A stretch of 64,000 nt of DNA, from positions 62,001 through 126,000 of the forward strand of contig CAVYXV010000010.1 in assembly GCA_963772585.1 (NCBI GenBank), read 5' to 3'. The DNA is from CAVVXN01 sp963772585. GTDB lineage: Bacteria > Planctomycetota > PLA2 > JAEUHO01. The position numbers were made by a program, and so were the translations under genes. Below the pieces are notes generated by a model that saw only the letters and a program-made list of their open reading frames with translations, searched no databases and had not been told where the DNA came from. Of this stretch, positions 61,958 to 64,000 are shown in pieces (within the stretch, counting starts at the first letter, position 1; every line of letters begins with the position of its first letter).

Positions 61958-63265
61958 ATGCCCCGGACGATCCCGGTCCTGTGTCTCGCGCTCGCCCTCC
62001 TGGCGGCGGCCGCGGTGCCGGCGTGGGCCGATGGGGACGGGGACGACGCCCTCCGCGGCGACCTCCAGCGCATCCGGGCGCGGATGGAGGGGCACACGGA
62101 CCGGACGGAGGAGGCGGAGATCCTGGCGGTCCTCCGCGGCGCTCCGCCGCCCCGCTTCGACGCGCTCGTCCGCCGTCTCGACCTCCACGAGCTGCTCGAG
62201 GACGTGGACGACCACTTCGCCGGGCCGCGGAATCGCACGGCGTTGCTGCGCCTCCTCTCCGAGGACCGCCTCGGCGACCTCTCCGTCGCCGCCCGCGCCG
62301 CGCTCGTGGACGCCCTCCAGCGCGGACACACGGACCCGTCGGAGGAGAGGGCCATCGCCCGCGTGTTCCTCTCCACGGCGGGCGCCGACCTCACGGCGCT
62401 CGAGAAAGCGATCGACGCCGGGGGGGACCACCACGACCTGCAGCACCTCGTCTACGTGGACATCGACGACGCCGGGCTACGCCGCCGGATCCTCGCGCAC
62501 GTCGCGAAGGAGGCGCGGCCCGCCTCCGAGCTGGAGATCCTCTCCGACATCGACGACACGCTCCGACCGAACTGGAAGGACGAGCGCTATCCCGGGCACG
62601 TGCCCTACCCCGGCGTCCTCGCGTTCTACGACGCCCTCGACCGGGCCGTGTTCCACGCCGGCGCGCCGACGACGGACGACGGGCGCCGCGGCGATCTCGC
62701 GTTCCTGACCGCGCGGCCCGACGACCCGCTGGGTCTGGTGGAGGACGCGACCCACCGGATGCTGGCCCGTCTCGGTCTGGGGAACGCCGTCGTGCTCGCG
62801 GGGAGCTTCACCGCGGCGCTGGGGGACGAGCGGATCGCGGCGGAGAAGGACCGGAACTTCGAGCGGTTTCGCGCCCTCTATCCCGGCTACCGCTTCGTCT
62901 TCATCGGCGACAGCGGCCAGGGCGACGCGATCCTCGGGGCCAAGATCGAGGCCGACGCGCCCGCGGCGATGGCGGCCGTCCTCATCCACGACGTCGTGGG
63001 AACGCCCCCGCCGCAGCGCCGCGCGTGGCGGGAGAAGGGCGTCGTCTTCTTCGATACCTACGTCGGAGCGGCCGTGGAGGCCCACGCCCTCGGGCTGATC
63101 ACCGACCGCGGGCTCGGGGACGTCGCCCGGGCGGCGGTCGCCGGCATCCAACGCATCGCGTTCCCCTCGGAGGCCGCGGCCCGGGCGCGCATGGACGACC
63201 TCGCCCGCGATCTCGCCCGCGCCCGCCGCGTGCTCCCGGACCTCGACGTCACGCTCCCGCACTGA
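61958..63265 (+). CDS. APP1-like (DUF2183) phosphatase
   Basis: A 435-residue exported protein with signal peptide ending VPAWA. A helical region precedes a HAD-type APP1 catalytic domain in the second half: SDIDDTLRPNW, LTARPDDP, FIGDSGQGDAI. The family includes yeast phosphatidate phosphatase App1. In bacteria these are probably secreted lipid or phosphoprotein phosphatases. It ends six bases before a hairpin. Confidence 0.82.
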   Translation: MPRTIPVLCLALALLAAAAVPAWADGDGDDALRGDLQRIRARMEGHTDRTEEAEILAVLRGAPPPRFDALVRRLDLHELLEDVDDHFAGPRNRTALLRLLSEDRLGDLSVAARAALVDALQRGHTDPSEERAIARVFLSTAGADLTALEKAIDAGGDHHDLQHLVYVDIDDAGLRRRILAHVAKEARPASELEILSDIDDTLRPNWKDERYPGHVPYPGVLAFYDALDRAVFHAGAPTTDDGRRGDLAFLTARPDDPLGLVEDATHRMLARLGLGNAVVLAGSFTAALGDERIAAEKDRNFERFRALYPGYRFVFIGDSGQGDAILGAKIEADAPAAMAAVLIHDVVGTPPPQRRAWREKGVVFFDTYVGAAVEAHALGLITDRGLGDVARAAVAGIQRIAFPSEAAARARMDDLARDLARARRVLPDLDVTLPH

Positions 63266-63270
63266 GTTCG

Positions 63271-63289
63271 GCCGGACCCTGCGTCCGGC
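63271..63289. terminator. hairpin between convergent genes
   Basis: GCCGGAC (63271-63277) and GTCCGGC (63283-63289) flank a five-base loop right after the APP1-like gene and just before the end of the PmbA gene on the opposite strand. It is a short, GC-rich intrinsic-terminator-like stem serving both. Confidence 0.5.
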
Positions 63290-63294
63290 TTCCC

Positions 63295-64000
63295 TCAGGC
63301 CCCGCTGAACTGCACGCCGTCGAAGACCAGCGTGGGCGTGCGGCACGCGTACCACGGGACGGGGTCGTTGCCTACGGTGACGAGTCGGTGCATGAGGTCG
63401 AGGTAGTTCCCGGTGACGTTCATCTCGGAGACGGGCTCGGCGCGCGCGCCCGAGCGGATGCGATGGCCACGCACGCCGAACGAGAAGTCGCCGCTCGTCA
63501 TGTTGGCGTTGCCCCCGAGCCACGACGTCACGAGGATCCCGTCGTCGAGGTCGCGGAGGATGCCGTCGAGGTCGCGGTCGCCGTGGCGGAACACGAGGTT
63601 GCTCGGCGAACCCGTGGTGGGCTCCCACCCGAGCTTCTTCCCGTAGTAGGTGTCCACGTAGAAGGCCTCGAGGACGCCGTCCTCGACCATGGCGCGCGCG
63701 TGCGCGGCGATCCCCTCGTCGTCGAAGGTCCGGGAGCCGAGGGCCCGGGGCAGGAGGGGCTCGTCGCGGATCGTCAGGAGATCCGAGGCGATCTTCCCGC
63801 CCCGCTTCTCGGCGAGGAACGACCGCCCCTGCTGGACCTGGCCTGCGCTCATCGCCCCGAGCATCCGAGCCACGAAGGCCGCTGCCGTCTCCGGGTGAAG
63901 GACCATGGCCGTTCGCGTCGAGCCGGTCTTCGCGGCGCCGCGCGCGTCGAGCGCGCGCCGTAGCGCCTCCGTGCCGACGGACGCGACCGCGGGCAGATCC
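63295..64000 (-). CDS. TldD/PmbA-family metallopeptidase subunit, 5' end outside window
   Basis: The C-terminal part of a PmbA/TldE-type protein: FDDEGIAAHARAMVEDGVL, GGNANMTSGDFSFGVRGHRI and EMNVTGNYLDLMHRLV are hallmark blocks. TldE lacks the zinc motif of TldD and pairs with it to process small peptides. The frame remains open to the edge of the window at 64000, so the start is not visible. An internal ATG at 63906 is not the true start because homologous sequence continues upstream of it. Confidence 0.87.
   Translation of the reverse strand, partial: DLPAVASVGTEALRRALDARGAAKTGSTRTAMVLHPETAAAFVARMLGAMSAGQVQQGRSFLAEKRGGKIASDLLTIRDEPLLPRALGSRTFDDEGIAAHARAMVEDGVLEAFYVDTYYGKKLGWEPTTGSPSNLVFRHGDRDLDGILRDLDDGILVTSWLGGNANMTSGDFSFGVRGHRIRSGARAEPVSEMNVTGNYLDLMHRLVTVGNDPVPWYACRTPTLVFDGVQFSGA

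Noticed and set aside
1..64000. tRNA, rRNA, CRISPR, transposase and integrase genes
   Set aside because: I found no spaced direct repeats, no cloverleaf-like TFC arm context and no DDE or tyrosine/serine recombinase motifs by reading. A tRNAscan-type search would be decisive for tRNAs.

Overview
This is a GC-rich (roughly 70% G+C), densely packed bacterial chromosome segment with about 55 protein genes, many GTG starts and frequent 1-4 nt start/stop overlaps. I see no rRNA, tRNA, CRISPR array, transposase or integrase. No single gene fixes the taxonomy. Redox lipoproteins related to HzsA, a VIT/VWA protein, a secretin-domain-like exported protein, large multidomain exported proteins, multihaem cytochromes and a cytochrome-b/Fe-S Etf:quinone oxidoreductase suggest an uncultured Planctomycetota-like or other deep-branching Gram-negative lineage. 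This is inference only.

Layout. 0-3 kb: coiled-coil protein, PhoU-like protein, PLP decarboxylase and STAS protein. 3-14 kb: two large exported proteins, a PDZ/M16/M16 secreted protease operon, and a membrane protein paired with a metallophosphoesterase. 14.3-18.6 kb: a VIT/VWA gene with its MerR regulator, bracketed by a direct duplication of the 5' end of a class II aldolase gene. 18.6-23.5 kb: persulfide dioxygenase-rhodanese, a DUF2075 nuclease/helicase and an HNH endonuclease. 23.5-31.9 kb: a flavoprotein/ferredoxin/cytochrome-b protein with a 12-haem cytochrome c, an ABC exporter, a molybdopterin oxidoreductase fused to pentapeptide repeats, a HAD phosphatase and a GNAT/YoaP protein. 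32-37 kb: an operon for electron-transfer-flavoprotein:menaquinone oxidoreductase, EtfB, EtfA and acyl-CoA dehydrogenase. 37-44 kb: metallophosphoesterase, a pseudokinase/EVE-like/Mrr-like fusion, AmrS-type radical SAM enzyme, DUF5996 protein, lipoprotein and YbaK-type deacylase. 44.1-44.85 kb: a degenerate stretch with an isoaspartyl methyltransferase remnant. 44.85-47.8 kb: serC, serA and convergent serB. 48-58 kb: HTH protein, radical SAM enzymes, HzsA-related lipoprotein with a dihaem propeller cytochrome, RidA, PAP2 phosphatase and a LanC-like protein with an in-frame 12-bp minisatellite. 58-64 kb: DUF2007 protein, two VOC proteins around a SufR-like regulator, FAD monooxygenase, APP1-like phosphatase and a partial PmbA/TldE.

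Two respiratory modules stand out. The Etf operon should pass electrons from acyl-CoA oxidation to the quinone pool. The 23.5-27 kb pair looks like a cytoplasmic NAD(P)H or ferredoxin to haem b to periplasmic 12-haem cytochrome conduit. The most unusual single gene is the pseudokinase/EVE/Mrr fusion at 38782-40752, in which both the kinase and the nuclease catalytic residues appear lost.

A caution about the sequence: four genes (5164-8477, 14545-16898, 37019-37872, 60225-60622) each become intact if exactly one G or C is added to a G/C run. All four are one-base losses, which looks like uncorrected homopolymer deletions rather than biology.
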